56,689 bases of DNA from Bacteroidota bacterium (GTDB lineage Bacteria > Bacteroidota > Bacteroidia > Chitinophagales > Chitinophagaceae), in assembly GCA_023415275.1 (NCBI GenBank), contig JAEZLJ010000038.1:1-56689 (forward strand). Direction: 5' to 3'. The notes beneath the pieces are model-generated. The model did not search any database. It was not told the DNA's origin and saw nothing but the letters and a program-made list of their open reading frames with translations. Every line of letters starts with the position of its first letter. Within the stretch, counting starts at the first letter, position 1. The position numbers and the translations under genes are program-made. Positions 8,155-17,081 of the stretch are shown piece after piece.

Positions 8155-9441
8155 TTAATCCGTTACGGGCTCACCAAGTACCCGTGCAGAAGTGTGACGG
8201 CGCTCTACTACTTTTTTATATAAGGGTATGTTTATGGCATTTTCACTTTTGGCAATCACCACTGTAGCCACTGTATTGCCAATCATATTGGTGATGGCAC
8301 GGGCCTCACTCATAAATCGGTCCACCCCTATCAGCAAGGCCAGCCCTTCCAGGGGAAGCACTTTCATAGCAGTAAGCGTGGAGGTGAGTACGAGGAAACC
8401 ACTGCCTGTAACTCCTGCAGCTCCTTTGCTGGTAATGATCAGGATACCAATTATCGTGAGTTCCTGCCCAAGAGATAGAGGAATATGGAAGGCCTGTGCA
8501 ATAAAGATCACAGACATGCTCAGGAATATAGTAGTACCATCAAGGTTGAAGCTATAGCCTGTAGGAATCAACAAACCCACCACTCCCTCTTCACAACCGG
8601 CAACCTCCAGCTTTTGTATGAGATTGGGAAGCACGGATTCGCTGCTGCTGGATCCTAGAACGATAAGTATTTCAGCTTTTATATATCCTAATAATTTCCA
8701 AAGGCTGAAGCCATAATATTTGGCAATGGCGTTAAGTACAATAAAGATGAAAAGAAAAGAGGTCAGGTAAAAGGTTGCCATCAGCTTGCCCAAAATGGCA
8801 AGACTGCCAAAGCCAAATTTGCCAATAGTATATGCCATTCCACCAAAAGCGCCTATAGGACTCAGCTTCATAATGATCCTGAGAATATTGAAGAGTACCT
8901 TATTGATCTTTTCGAAAGTAGTGACTATGCTTTGACCATGGCCTCCCAGTTGCTTCAATCCTACACTGAATAAGATGGCAAAGAACAACACCTGTATGAT
9001 ATCCCCCTTGGCAAAGGCATCAACAATATTAGCCGGAACAATATGAGCTATGAAATCGCCCCAATTCATAGCTGCGGCATCAGCGGAGTATTTAGAAATA
9101 TCTGCAGCGGGAACATTTCCAGGCGCAATGCCTGAACCCGGCCTGACCAGGTTGGCCACGACCAAACCAATAATCAGTGCGAGGGTGGTTACCACTTCAA
9201 AGTATACGAGGGCCTTGATACCTACCCTTCCCACTTTTTTAAGATTTCCTGCACCTGCTATTCCAGCCACCACGGTAAAAAAGATCACGGGGGCAATGAC
9301 CATCCGGATCATATTGATGAATGTATCGGAGATCAATTTAGCCGCAGGAGCAAAGGAAGGAATACTATAACCAACAATGACGCCGGCAACGATACCAATA
9401 AGCACCTGGATGTAGAGTGAGCGCAGGTATTTCATGCGCAT
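8155..9441 (-). CDS. dicarboxylate/amino acid:cation symporter (DctA-like)
   Basis: The product has about 428 residues and belongs to the DAACS transporter family, with roughly eight membrane helices and two re-entrant loops. SSSSESVLPNLIQKLE is the serine-rich hairpin, and GYSFNLDGTTIFLS and DRFMSEARAITNMIGNTVAT are the second hairpin and substrate helix. The DRFMSEAR form resembles the C4-dicarboxylate carrier DctA more than GltP, so succinate, fumarate or malate is the likelier substrate; this is inference. Two ATG codons (9441 and 9435) are possible; an in-frame TTG at 9444 is less likely. Confidence 0.88.
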   Translation of the reverse strand: MRMKYLRSLYIQVLIGIVAGVIVGYSIPSFAPAAKLISDTFINMIRMVIAPVIFFTVVAGIAGAGNLKKVGRVGIKALVYFEVVTTLALIIGLVVANLVRPGSGIAPGNVPAADISKYSADAAAMNWGDFIAHIVPANIVDAFAKGDIIQVLFFAILFSVGLKQLGGHGQSIVTTFEKINKVLFNILRIIMKLSPIGAFGGMAYTIGKFGFGSLAILGKLMATFYLTSFLFIFIVLNAIAKYYGFSLWKLLGYIKAEILIVLGSSSSESVLPNLIQKLEVAGCEEGVVGLLIPTGYSFNLDGTTIFLSMSVIFIAQAFHIPLSLGQELTIIGILIITSKGAAGVTGSGFLVLTSTLTAMKVLPLEGLALLIGVDRFMSEARAITNMIGNTVATVVIAKSENAINIPLYKKVVERRHTSARVLGEPVTD

Positions 9442-9705
9442 CAATATTAAGGATTTTCAGGAGGATGAAATAAGGGAAATAGTGAAATAGAATTATAGGA
9501 TGGACTTATAGCTATGCTTGAATGAGCAATTATTGATAGAGTAAAACTGCCTGTCATTGATTTTGTACGTAACAACAGGAGGTTAATTATATACAAGATT
9601 TTATGGTGCAGGTATATGTTTACTTATATCAATGCCTTTAATAGGATTATTATCAGGATATGATCAACGTAGAAAATAAATGGTAGAATATGAGAAACAG
9701 CAGCT

Positions 9706-9736
9706 ATAAAAAAATCCCACACTGTATGTGTGGGAT
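9706..9736 (-). terminator. intrinsic terminator of tRNA-Glu
   Basis: The perfect stem ATCCCACAC/GTGTGGGAT (9714-9722 and 9728-9736) with a 5-nt loop runs into a 7-T tract on the minus strand, just past the tRNA CCA end. From 9442 to 9705, between the transporter start and this hairpin, I see no gene or clear signal. Confidence 0.9.
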
Positions 9737-9743
9737 AAAAGTT

Positions 9744-9818
9744 TGGTACCGCGTACGGGATTCGAACCCGTATCACCACCGTGAAAGGGTGGTGTCCTAA
9801 CCCTTAGACGAACGCGGC
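9744..9818 (-). tRNA. tRNA-Glu (anticodon UUC)
   Basis: The minus strand folds as a full cloverleaf: acceptor arms GCCGCGT and ACGCGGT, a D arm starting GTCTAAGG, anticodon stem CCACC/GGTGG around loop CTTTCAC (anticodon TTC), and a T arm ACGGG-TTCGAAT-CCCGT. The discriminator is A and the 3' CCA is encoded. The terminal pair is G-U. It is a single-gene unit with its own promoter and terminator. Confidence 0.96.
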
Positions 9819-9833
9819 TCGTTTTTGGGAGTG

Positions 9834-9865
9834 CAAAGATAGGACTGGGGCTATTTGCTTCCAAA
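9834..9865 (-). promoter_or_regulatory. TAnnTTTG promoter of tRNA-Glu
   Basis: Minus-strand TATCTTTG (9841-9834) with TTTG (9865-9862) 20 nt upstream, a full match to the Bacteroidota consensus. Transcription would start a few bases before the tRNA 5' end at 9818. Confidence 0.8.
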
Positions 9866-9871
9866 ATATTT

Positions 9872-9913
9872 TTAAATAAAAATCCCGCTTACCAGAACAT
9901 GGGCAAGCGGGAT
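9872..9913 (-). terminator. intrinsic terminator of the DUF4136 gene
   Basis: The perfect stem ATCCCGCTT/AAGCGGGAT (9882-9890 and 9905-9913) with a 14-nt loop is followed by TTTTT on the minus strand, 22 nt past the DUF4136 stop codon. Confidence 0.85.
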
Positions 9914-9934
9914 GAATTTCATAGGAATAATTCC

Positions 9935-10516
9935 TTAATTCTTCGCAACATCGAATTTGCGGAAAATGCTTTTTACTCCGTTTTGAATTTCCTTACTGGT
10001 AAGGTTGTGACTGTTCACTTCATCAGTTGTCCATCCCTGCCAAATGGTTTTATCTGTTTTAGCATCAATCAACCTGATAGTGATGGTGCCTTCCTTCACC
10101 TGCTCCTGGTCATTATCATAACCCATAAACTGGGAAGGGTAATACACCGCCACATAACGACGGGAATAAGGATTATAGTAATAACGAGTGTAAGGACGGG
10201 AATAAACCGGGCTACTTTGTTCCTTTATGCCTTTTTCTACCAGGATATCATAGGTCAATAAAACATCTGGTTTTTTAGATTCACGCCATCCTGTCTTGGC
10301 CATTTCATTATTCACTGCTTCCTTAATGATCCTTTCAGTAAGATCGGATACTTTAACAGTTGAATCATTCTTAGATTCCTTGGTTTCCACCCATGCATAG
10401 GAATGATAATTATTGAAGTTGACAGTTTTGTCCTTTTCAACGTGGGCTACACTGGCACAGCCCGCCAGGAGCAGACCGGAAAGAGCAGCTACGCTTAAAA
10501 GCTTCATGATTTTCAT
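9935..10516 (-). CDS. DUF4136 lipoprotein
   Basis: The 193-residue product has a lipoprotein signal with lipobox LLAGC (cysteine at residue 20). The body matches the DUF4136 pattern: FNNYHSYAWVETKE near the N-terminus, RIIKEAVNNEMAKTGWRES and KPDVLLTYDI in the middle, and a C-terminal GTITIRLIDAKTDKTIWQGW. A Tyr/Arg-rich insert lies near residues 105-125. These lipoproteins are presumed to sit in the outer membrane; their function is unknown. It is a single-gene unit with its own terminator. Confidence 0.88.
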   Translation of the reverse strand: MKIMKLLSVAALSGLLLAGCASVAHVEKDKTVNFNNYHSYAWVETKESKNDSTVKVSDLTERIIKEAVNNEMAKTGWRESKKPDVLLTYDILVEKGIKEQSSPVYSRPYTRYYYNPYSRRYVAVYYPSQFMGYDNDQEQVKEGTITIRLIDAKTDKTIWQGWTTDEVNSHNLTSKEIQNGVKSIFRKFDVAKN

Positions 10517-10616
10517 AGATAGTTCTCCTTGTTTTATAATATATAGACGTCAAAAACTATGCATCTATTATAAAGGAGATGTGAAAGTTTCAAGCGAACA
10601 TCAACCTTTTTCAACT

Positions 10617-12020
10617 TCAGGTCAGTCCTACTTCGAAATGACGTTCAGGTATTTCTACATCCTGGAAACCTTTCTTAACAAGTCTGGCCTTGAAAGGTAC
10701 CTGCACGTCGTATTCACCATGCACCAGGAATAGCTTTTGAACATGCGAGGGGTCCTGGCAGGCCAGCCATTGCGACAAATCTTCATAGTCTCCATGTGCA
10801 CTCATACTTTTAATTGAACCGATCTCGGCATGTACTTCGTGCTGCACCCCAAATATCCCTACCTCTTTGGCACCGGCCATTAATCTCCCGCCAAGGGAAT
10901 TAGGTTCACAATATCCAGTCATCAATATGGCATTGTGCGAGTTCTCGATATTATTACTAATATGGTGTTTTACTCGCCCGGCCTCGGCCATGCCACTGGC
11001 AGAGATGATGACACAGGGTTCATTGCGATAGTTCAACAATTTGGACTCGTCAACTGACTTGATATAATGAAGCCCATTGAACATAAATGGATCACTATCC
11101 GATTGCATCACCCGCTGGATGTTTTTGTTAAAATAAGAGCTGTAATTTTTAACAAGATCAGTAACAGCCATACTTAAGGGGCTATCCAGAAAATAATCAA
11201 GTTTGGGAAGCCGGTTTTCAAGCTCCAGCTGATTAAAAGCGTACAATATTTCCTGGGTTCTGCCCAGGCTGAAGGCCGGGATGATCAGTTTCCCTCTTTT
11301 TTCAATACAGGTACGCTGTATCCAGGAAAGTAGTGTATCTACTGAAGTATGAACATCTTCATGCAGGCTGTTCCCGTAGGTAGATTCCATGATAATAAAA
11401 TCAGCCTGTGGGAAGGTTTGTGGTGATTTCAGGATCACATCCCTATAACGTCCCACATCACCGCTAAATGTTATTTGCCTGGTAACACCATTCTCCGAAA
11501 TTCGCACATGCACACATGCGCTGCCTATTATATGGCCCGCATCGGTGAACATGGCCTCCACTCCTTCAAGCACCGGGAACCATTCGCCGTAGTTTTTTTG
11601 CTGCAGAAAATTCAACGACTTCTTGGCATCTTCAACAGTATATAAAGGTTGTTGAAAGGGTGCTCCCTGTGCCAGGCTTCCTTTATTGTGGTACTTGGCA
11701 TCATTCTCCTGGATTTCTGCTGAATCCTCTAATAAAAGTGCTGCCAGCTCTTTAGTAGCATCTGTACAATATATTTTTCCTGCAAATCCCTCTTTCACTA
11801 ATTTAGGTATCAATCCTGAATGATCTATATGTGCATGTGAAAGGATCATGGCAGTAACTTCAGAAGAATTAAATCCGAAGGTTCTGTTCAAAGAGTCTGT
11901 ATCCTTTCCCATACCCTGGAACATTCCACAGTCCAGGAGCAATTTCTGGCCATTCTTCAATGTGATCAGATGCTTTGAGCCCGTTACTGTTCTTGCAGCT
12001 CCATGAAATGCGATCTTCAT
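10617..12020 (-). CDS. beta-CASP metallo-beta-lactamase RNA nuclease
   Basis: The 467-residue product begins MKIAFHGAARTVTGSKHL. It carries the metal-binding motif HAHIDHSG at residues 62-69, the metal aspartate in FSGDVGRY, and the beta-CASP region with IIPAFSLGRTQEILY and CVIISASGMAEAGRVKHH. The C-terminal MSAHGDYEDL and LVHGE motifs complete the active site. This architecture is that of the CPSF73-like (YSH1-type) exoribonuclease family, which cuts RNA in a zinc-dependent way. The substrate in this organism is unknown. Confidence 0.92.
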   Translation of the reverse strand: MKIAFHGAARTVTGSKHLITLKNGQKLLLDCGMFQGMGKDTDSLNRTFGFNSSEVTAMILSHAHIDHSGLIPKLVKEGFAGKIYCTDATKELAALLLEDSAEIQENDAKYHNKGSLAQGAPFQQPLYTVEDAKKSLNFLQQKNYGEWFPVLEGVEAMFTDAGHIIGSACVHVRISENGVTRQITFSGDVGRYRDVILKSPQTFPQADFIIMESTYGNSLHEDVHTSVDTLLSWIQRTCIEKRGKLIIPAFSLGRTQEILYAFNQLELENRLPKLDYFLDSPLSMAVTDLVKNYSSYFNKNIQRVMQSDSDPFMFNGLHYIKSVDESKLLNYRNEPCVIISASGMAEAGRVKHHISNNIENSHNAILMTGYCEPNSLGGRLMAGAKEVGIFGVQHEVHAEIGSIKSMSAHGDYEDLSQWLACQDPSHVQKLFLVHGEYDVQVPFKARLVKKGFQDVEIPERHFEVGLT

Positions 12021-12076
12021 ATAGTTGATTTAAAGGATGATCCTTAAAAATAAACAAAATGATGCCACGGCTATGG

Positions 12077-12589
12077 CTAACCTTTATTCCTTGCTTTAAA
12101 AGACCAGGTGATCCAGAATTCGCTTATCAATTCATTGGAATCATTAAAGCCTGAAGAAAGAACGCGGATGGCCTGGCTTTCATTGGTCTGGATAGCCTTT
12201 TCAATGGCATCAGCAATCAGTTGCCCACCCTGGCAGGCAAAACTGGTAATACCCTGGGCTTTTTTGTAAAACTTGCCTTCGAGGCCTACGACTAACATTG
12301 ATACGGCAGGCTTTCTCTTATAAGTATTAGCCATAGCCAATATACCTGTGCTCATTTCTGCAGCCATGGCCAGGCAGGCAAAATACGTGGACCGAAAAGG
12401 ATTTTGGGTAAACCATTTATAAGGCACTGTAACCACGCAATCATTGCCAGAGAGTGTTTTAACCCTGACCCCTGAAAACCATGCAGCAGGAAGTTTTTTC
12501 AAAAGAAAGAATTTAAACTTCAAGGGGTTGCTTATCAAGGCTATGAAAGCAGCCTTGTGGTCTATGCCAGCATGCAGTTGGGAATTCAT
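12077..12589 (-). CDS. DUF4442 hotdog-fold protein, thioesterase-like
   Basis: The 170-residue product matches the DUF4442 family, relatives of PaaI-type acyl-CoA thioesterases: CVVTVPYKWFTQNPFRSTYF, then ACLAMAAEMSTGILA and MLVVGLEGKFYKKA. No signal peptide is seen. A thioesterase role is plausible from the fold, but no substrate can be named. It is on the same strand as the beta-CASP nuclease gene, 56 nt upstream of it, and may be cotranscribed. Confidence 0.8.
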   Translation of the reverse strand: MNSQLHAGIDHKAAFIALISNPLKFKFFLLKKLPAAWFSGVRVKTLSGNDCVVTVPYKWFTQNPFRSTYFACLAMAAEMSTGILAMANTYKRKPAVSMLVVGLEGKFYKKAQGITSFACQGGQLIADAIEKAIQTNESQAIRVLSSGFNDSNELISEFWITWSFKARNKG

Positions 12590-12741
12590 GTCTTAAAGAT
12601 ATTACACTTGCAATACTCCCGGTTATATGCTATGCCGAAACCCCAGGCCACTTATCATGAAGATCACTGTTTAGGCTTATGATCTTCATGCATCCATAAT
12701 CCAATTTATTTCGTCATTTTTGGAAGTAATAATTATAAAGA

Positions 12742-13614
12742 ATGAAAAAAACACTACTGGTTGCTTTCATTGCCATTTCTGTGAATAGTTATTCGCAGAA
12801 GGTGACAGGAAAGCTTAATTTTCCTAAGAACCAAAAATTTGAAATGGTAACTGAGACTAATAAATCCGCTACCATGGAATTAATGGGTCAGTCAATGGAA
12901 TCTACTGTTAACTCCACCATGACCGAAGTATTTGATATAACAGGAACAGATGGCAGCGGCGCTTCCATAGAACACAAAGTAAAACACCTTGTATTCACTG
13001 CCAATGGCATGGGTAACTCACAAAGTTTTGATTCAGAAAAAGAAGACGATCGCAAAGGTGAGATGGGTAAGATCATGGAGAAAAGCCTAAAGAATAAATA
13101 TACCATGTCCGTTGATGCTTTCGGAAAGGTTACTTCCATAAAATTGGACGATGACAATCCAAATGGCAAACAAGATCAAAAAACAGATGCCATGGCAGAA
13201 TTGGCTTCCACCCAGTTGGGATTAAAATTGGGCTTGCCAAAACCTGGAGATGCCAGCATTTTTAAAATATTGCCTGATAATGAAATAGGTGTTGGCGATT
13301 CATGGACGGATAGTTCTTCCGGTAACGGGCAAAAAAGAATCACTGTTTATACTGTAAAAAGTATTACTGATAAAGAGGTAACACTTGATTATACAGAAGA
13401 CATCAATATCAATACTACACAGGAGATCATGGGTACCCAGGCCAGCATGAAATCAGATGATAAAGTGACTGGCCAGATCATTATTGATAAGGCTACCGGC
13501 CTGTTGAAACAAAGGACAGCTACTATGAATACCAATGCCACCATGGAGGCCCAGGGAATGAGCATACCTTCCACAGGTAAAACCACTATTACGGTTACTT
13601 TAAAACCAGCATAA
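12742..13614 (+). CDS. exported DUF6263 family protein
   Basis: The 290-residue product has a signal peptide (MKKTLLVAFIAISVNSYSQ) and a body of alternating beta strands: FEMVTETNKSATMELMGQ, GVGDSWTDSS and KATGLLKQRTATM. This fits the DUF6263 family of secreted Bacteroidota proteins of unknown function. The central segment contains a Lys/Asp/Glu-rich stretch (about residues 95-150). It stands alone on the plus strand between minus-strand genes and shares a bidirectional terminator with lysA. Confidence 0.8.
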   Translation: MKKTLLVAFIAISVNSYSQKVTGKLNFPKNQKFEMVTETNKSATMELMGQSMESTVNSTMTEVFDITGTDGSGASIEHKVKHLVFTANGMGNSQSFDSEKEDDRKGEMGKIMEKSLKNKYTMSVDAFGKVTSIKLDDDNPNGKQDQKTDAMAELASTQLGLKLGLPKPGDASIFKILPDNEIGVGDSWTDSSSGNGQKRITVYTVKSITDKEVTLDYTEDININTTQEIMGTQASMKSDDKVTGQIIIDKATGLLKQRTATMNTNATMEAQGMSIPSTGKTTITVTLKPA

Positions 13615-13630
13615 AGTTTATTTCTATATT

Positions 13631-13660
13631 AAAAGAGCCCGTTTCAGAACGGGCTCTTTT
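13631..13660. terminator. bidirectional intrinsic terminator
   Basis: The perfect 13-bp stem AAAAGAGCCCGTT/AACGGGCTCTTTT (13631-13643 and 13648-13660) with loop TCAG has T runs on both strands. It serves the converging DUF6263 gene and lysA. Confidence 0.92.
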
Positions 13661-13661
13661 A

Positions 13662-14876
13662 TTATAATACTTCAACCTGGTTTCTCAACAGGTCTTCAAA
13701 TTCATCTCTTTTCCTTATCAATAAAGGTTCGCCATCTTTTACCAGCACTTCGGCAGGCTTGAGGCGTGAATTGAAATTAGACGACATTTCAAATCCATAA
13801 GCCCCTGCATTATAAAATACCAGGTAATCTCCCTCTCTTACCTCATTCAGCTTGCGATCCCAGGCAAAAGTATCCGTCTCACAAATATTACCTACCACTG
13901 TATAAATACGTGGATTGCCAAACGGGTTACTGATATTTTCAATCATATGGTAGGCTTCATACATCATAGGACGAATCAGGTGATTGAACCCACTGTTTAC
14001 ACCTACAAATACGGTAGCCGTGGTTTGCTTGATGACGTTGCATTTAGTAATAAAATATCCAGCTTCACTGACCAGGAATTTGCCAGGCTCAAACCATACT
14101 TCCAATTGCCGGCCTTTTTCTTTGGTATATTTTACAAAAGCTTCTCCCACTTTGGCGCCCAGGTCAAAGACATCCGTGCGCACATCATCTTCATGGTAAG
14201 GAACTTTAAATCCACTTCCAAGGTCAACAAATTTGAGATCAGGGAAATGTTCCGCCACTTCAAACATCACTTCAAGCCCAGCCAGGAACACATTCACATC
14301 TTTGATATCGCTACCGGTGTGCATATGAATACCTGCCACATGAAGTCCCGTACTTTTTATGATACGCTCTATATGACGCATTTGGTGCACGGAGATCCCG
14401 AATTTTGAATCAATATGCCCGGTGGACATTTTGTAATGTCCTCCACCCATGATATGAGGGTTAAAGCGTATGCAAATAGGATAACTGCCACCGAACTTAT
14501 TTCCAAATTGTTCAAGAATGGAAATATTATCTATGTTCAGGTTTACCCCGAGATCTTTACCGGCCTCTATTTCTGCAAAATCAACACAATTGGGCGTGAA
14601 CAATATCCTGTCAGGAGTAAAGCCCGCTTTCAAACCCAGTTTTACTTCGTTGATGCTTACACAATCAAGCCCTGCATCCAAACTTTCTACATACTTTAAT
14701 ACATTAATATTAGTAAGTGCTTTGCAGGCATAAAAAAAGCGGGCATGCGTATCAGAGAATGCCTTTTCCAATGTTTGGTATTGTTCTTTTATCTTCTCTG
14801 CATGGTAAACATACAAAGGAGTACCAAACTTTTCAGCCAGTTCCACTAACTGGGAATGTGTTAAACTATGGGTCAT
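13662..14876 (-). CDS. lysA: diaminopimelate decarboxylase
   Basis: The 404-residue product is a fold-III PLP enzyme that decarboxylates meso-diaminopimelate to L-lysine, the last step of lysine synthesis. Signatures are FFYACKALTN with the PLP lysine at residue 52, the glycine-rich phosphate-binding region LKFVDLGSGFKVPY, VWFEPGKFLV and the C-terminal active-site segment NICETDTFAWDR. The canonical CESGD motif appears here as CETDT, as in several Bacteroidota LysA proteins. The length is normal. It has its own terminator and no pathway neighbours. Confidence 0.93.
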   Translation of the reverse strand: MTHSLTHSQLVELAEKFGTPLYVYHAEKIKEQYQTLEKAFSDTHARFFYACKALTNINVLKYVESLDAGLDCVSINEVKLGLKAGFTPDRILFTPNCVDFAEIEAGKDLGVNLNIDNISILEQFGNKFGGSYPICIRFNPHIMGGGHYKMSTGHIDSKFGISVHQMRHIERIIKSTGLHVAGIHMHTGSDIKDVNVFLAGLEVMFEVAEHFPDLKFVDLGSGFKVPYHEDDVRTDVFDLGAKVGEAFVKYTKEKGRQLEVWFEPGKFLVSEAGYFITKCNVIKQTTATVFVGVNSGFNHLIRPMMYEAYHMIENISNPFGNPRIYTVVGNICETDTFAWDRKLNEVREGDYLVFYNAGAYGFEMSSNFNSRLKPAEVLVKDGEPLLIRKRDEFEDLLRNQVEVL

Positions 14877-14925
14877 GATTAAGCCTTACTATAATTAGTG
14901 GTAATAAAAACCTTATAAGATGGGA

Positions 14926-15885
14926 TTAGCTTTTCTCTTCTTCTTCATTATCCTCAGAATCTTCATCCTCCTCTTTTGATTCTTCATCATAGGTATCAGT
15001 CGTCTCTTCGCCAGTTTCTTCTACATCAGATTCTTCAGCTGCCAATTCATCTTCCACAGTCTCCTCTATCTCTTCCTCATCGCCTTCAATGAATACTTCA
15101 TCAGCAATATATTCTTCAATAGCTTCTTCGGTAGGAATGTCTTCCGTGGGCTGGTCTGTTTCTGCTGCTGCATCTTCAGTTTCTGCAGCGAAGCTGTGCC
15201 CATTTAACTGGCTATTTTCTTCAGTATCTGCTTCCTGCTCAATTCCGGGAGCCATTAATTCTCCATCTTCTGTGACAACTAAATTTTCACTGGGTTCAAA
15301 ATCTGTATGATGGACAGTGGTGGGTTGAACCACTTGTTCTGCCAGTACTTCTTTGATCTTGGGCAGATCTTCTGGGGAGTTGATCCCAAAATAATCCATG
15401 AAATTCTTTGAGGTAGCATATACCAGTGGATGACCCGGAAGTTTTTCATTACGACCTGTGATCACGATAAGCTCCTTTTCTAAAAGCTTCTGAACAGCAT
15501 AATCACTGCTTACACCCCTGATAGCCTCGATCTCTCCCTTGGTAACAGGCTGCTTATATGCCACAATAGCCAGGGTTTCCAAAGCAGCTGCAGACAAGCG
15601 TTTTAAAAACTTCTCTCCATTCAGCTGGGCCACCGTTTTATGAAATTCCTTTTTGGTAAGAAACTGCCATCCACCCCCACTCTGACGTACTTCAAAAGGA
15701 TAAAATTCAGAATTGTATTTCTCTACTATTCCTTCAAGCGAAGCATCTACCTGTTCCACCTCTATTTTATCTTCCATAAAGCCAAAGGCCTGGTTCACCA
15801 GGTCCGTGATCTCGGCAGAGGTCAGCGGCTTATCGCTTGCGAAGATCAATGCTTCGATATGAGGTATAAGATTGGAAATTTCCAT
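14926..15885 (-). CDS. scpB: segregation and condensation protein B with acidic tail
   Basis: The product has about 319 residues. The first 190 are ScpB, the winged-helix partner in the Smc-ScpA-ScpB condensin complex: EALIFASDKPLTSAEI, LETLAIVAYKQPVTKGEIEA and IRGVSSDYAVQKLLEK. From about residue 200 onward the protein is an extended tail dominated by Glu and Asp. I chose the ATG at 15885 because MEISNLIPHIEALIF is the usual start; an ATG at 15900 would add five residues. It lies downstream of atpG on the same strand. Confidence 0.92.
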   Translation of the reverse strand: MEISNLIPHIEALIFASDKPLTSAEITDLVNQAFGFMEDKIEVEQVDASLEGIVEKYNSEFYPFEVRQSGGGWQFLTKKEFHKTVAQLNGEKFLKRLSAAALETLAIVAYKQPVTKGEIEAIRGVSSDYAVQKLLEKELIVITGRNEKLPGHPLVYATSKNFMDYFGINSPEDLPKIKEVLAEQVVQPTTVHHTDFEPSENLVVTEDGELMAPGIEQEADTEENSQLNGHSFAAETEDAAAETDQPTEDIPTEEAIEEYIADEVFIEGDEEEIEETVEDELAAEESDVEETGEETTDTYDEESKEEDEDSEDNEEEEKS

Positions 15886-15946
15886 TTTGTAGGTATGCAT
15901 TTAATGCGTGCAGGCAATCAGGGTATCCTTGATTGTCTGCATAATT

Positions 15947-16828
15947 CTAACCTTGTAAAGCAGCGGCACCACTAACGATCTCAGTCAATTCCGTAGTAAT
16001 GGCAGCTTGCCTGGCTCGGTTATAAGAGATTTTCAGTGTACGCAACAATTCATTTGCATTTTCACTGGCTTTATCCATGGCAGTCATACGGGCTCCATGT
16101 TCGGAAGCATTAGCGTCAAGAACAGCCTTATATAATTGCGTATTCAGGATCTTAGGCATTAATTCAGCTATCAACTCTTCCTTATTAGGATCAAAAATAA
16201 AGTCTGCCTTAGTAGCATTGGCAGTATTGACAACTTTAGGAATAGGCAAAAATTGTTCAGACACAAAACGTTGTGTAGCGGCATTCTTAAATTCACTGTA
16301 TACGATCTCCACCCTATCAAATTGCTTATCCAGGTAAGCCTTCACAGCTGCCTGGGAGGCCTTCTGCACGTTATCGAAAGTGAGGTTCAGAAATATATCT
16401 TTATAGGTATCACTGACAGCATAATTGTTTTTAGCGAAGTGCTCATACCCTTTTTTCCCAATGCTCCAGATGGTTACACCACCCCTGGCTTGTTGAGAAG
16501 CATAATTTTCACGGATCATTTGCTTGGCCAACTTAATGACATTGGCATTATAAGCTCCTGCCAATCCCCTGTCAGAAGTAATCACGATCAGGAGTACCTT
16601 TTCCACAGGCCTTTCCACGGCCAGGGAGTTACCAGCTTCCACTTCAGTATTGCTTACAATATTGCTCAGCATTTCCTGGAGCTTTTTGGCATAGGGACGC
16701 ATTTGGATAATGGCATCCTGGGCGCGACGCAATTTAGCGGCACTTACCATTTTCATTGCCTTAGTAATCTGTTGGGTACTTTGAACTGATTTAATACGGT
16801 TACGTACTTCTTTTAACTGACCAGCCAT
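15947..16828 (-). CDS. atpG: ATP synthase F1 subunit gamma
   Basis: The 293-residue product is the central rotor stalk of F1Fo ATP synthase. The N-terminal helix LKEVRNRIKSVQSTQQITKA and the C-terminal helix KISYNRARQAAITTELTEIV, followed by SGAAAL, are diagnostic, as is VITSDRGLAGAYNANVIK. No other ATP synthase gene is in this window, so atpG is separated here from atpA and the rest. It appears to have its own promoter (16931-16938) with a leader of about 95 nt, and scpB follows 61 nt downstream. Confidence 0.96.
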   Translation of the reverse strand: MAGQLKEVRNRIKSVQSTQQITKAMKMVSAAKLRRAQDAIIQMRPYAKKLQEMLSNIVSNTEVEAGNSLAVERPVEKVLLIVITSDRGLAGAYNANVIKLAKQMIRENYASQQARGGVTIWSIGKKGYEHFAKNNYAVSDTYKDIFLNLTFDNVQKASQAAVKAYLDKQFDRVEIVYSEFKNAATQRFVSEQFLPIPKVVNTANATKADFIFDPNKEELIAELMPKILNTQLYKAVLDANASEHGARMTAMDKASENANELLRTLKISYNRARQAAITTELTEIVSGAAALQG

Positions 16829-16930
16829 ATCTTATTTATAATTTCTTAATTTGTTTTTTGCCTCCTATCGCTGCGCCTATCACTCGCCCTAATATTCAGC
16901 CCGCCTTCCTTATACCTTTCTTTCGGCCCG

Positions 16931-16938
16931 CAAAAGTA
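16931..16938 (-). promoter_or_regulatory. TAnnTTTG -7 element upstream of atpG
   Basis: Minus-strand TACTTTTG (16938-16931) fits the -7 consensus. No clear TTTG at the right distance was found upstream, so support is partial. Confidence 0.45.
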
Positions 16939-17081
16939 CGTTGCCGGGCTATAAATTCCATAAAACATAGGGAAAATAGGCGAATTGATTCGTTAAAGCC
17001 TGGAATTCAGGGATCCCTAGTTAATTGAAAGATTTACCGAGCCTATAAGACTGCCTGAATTATGTAGCCAATCCAGGTCTT

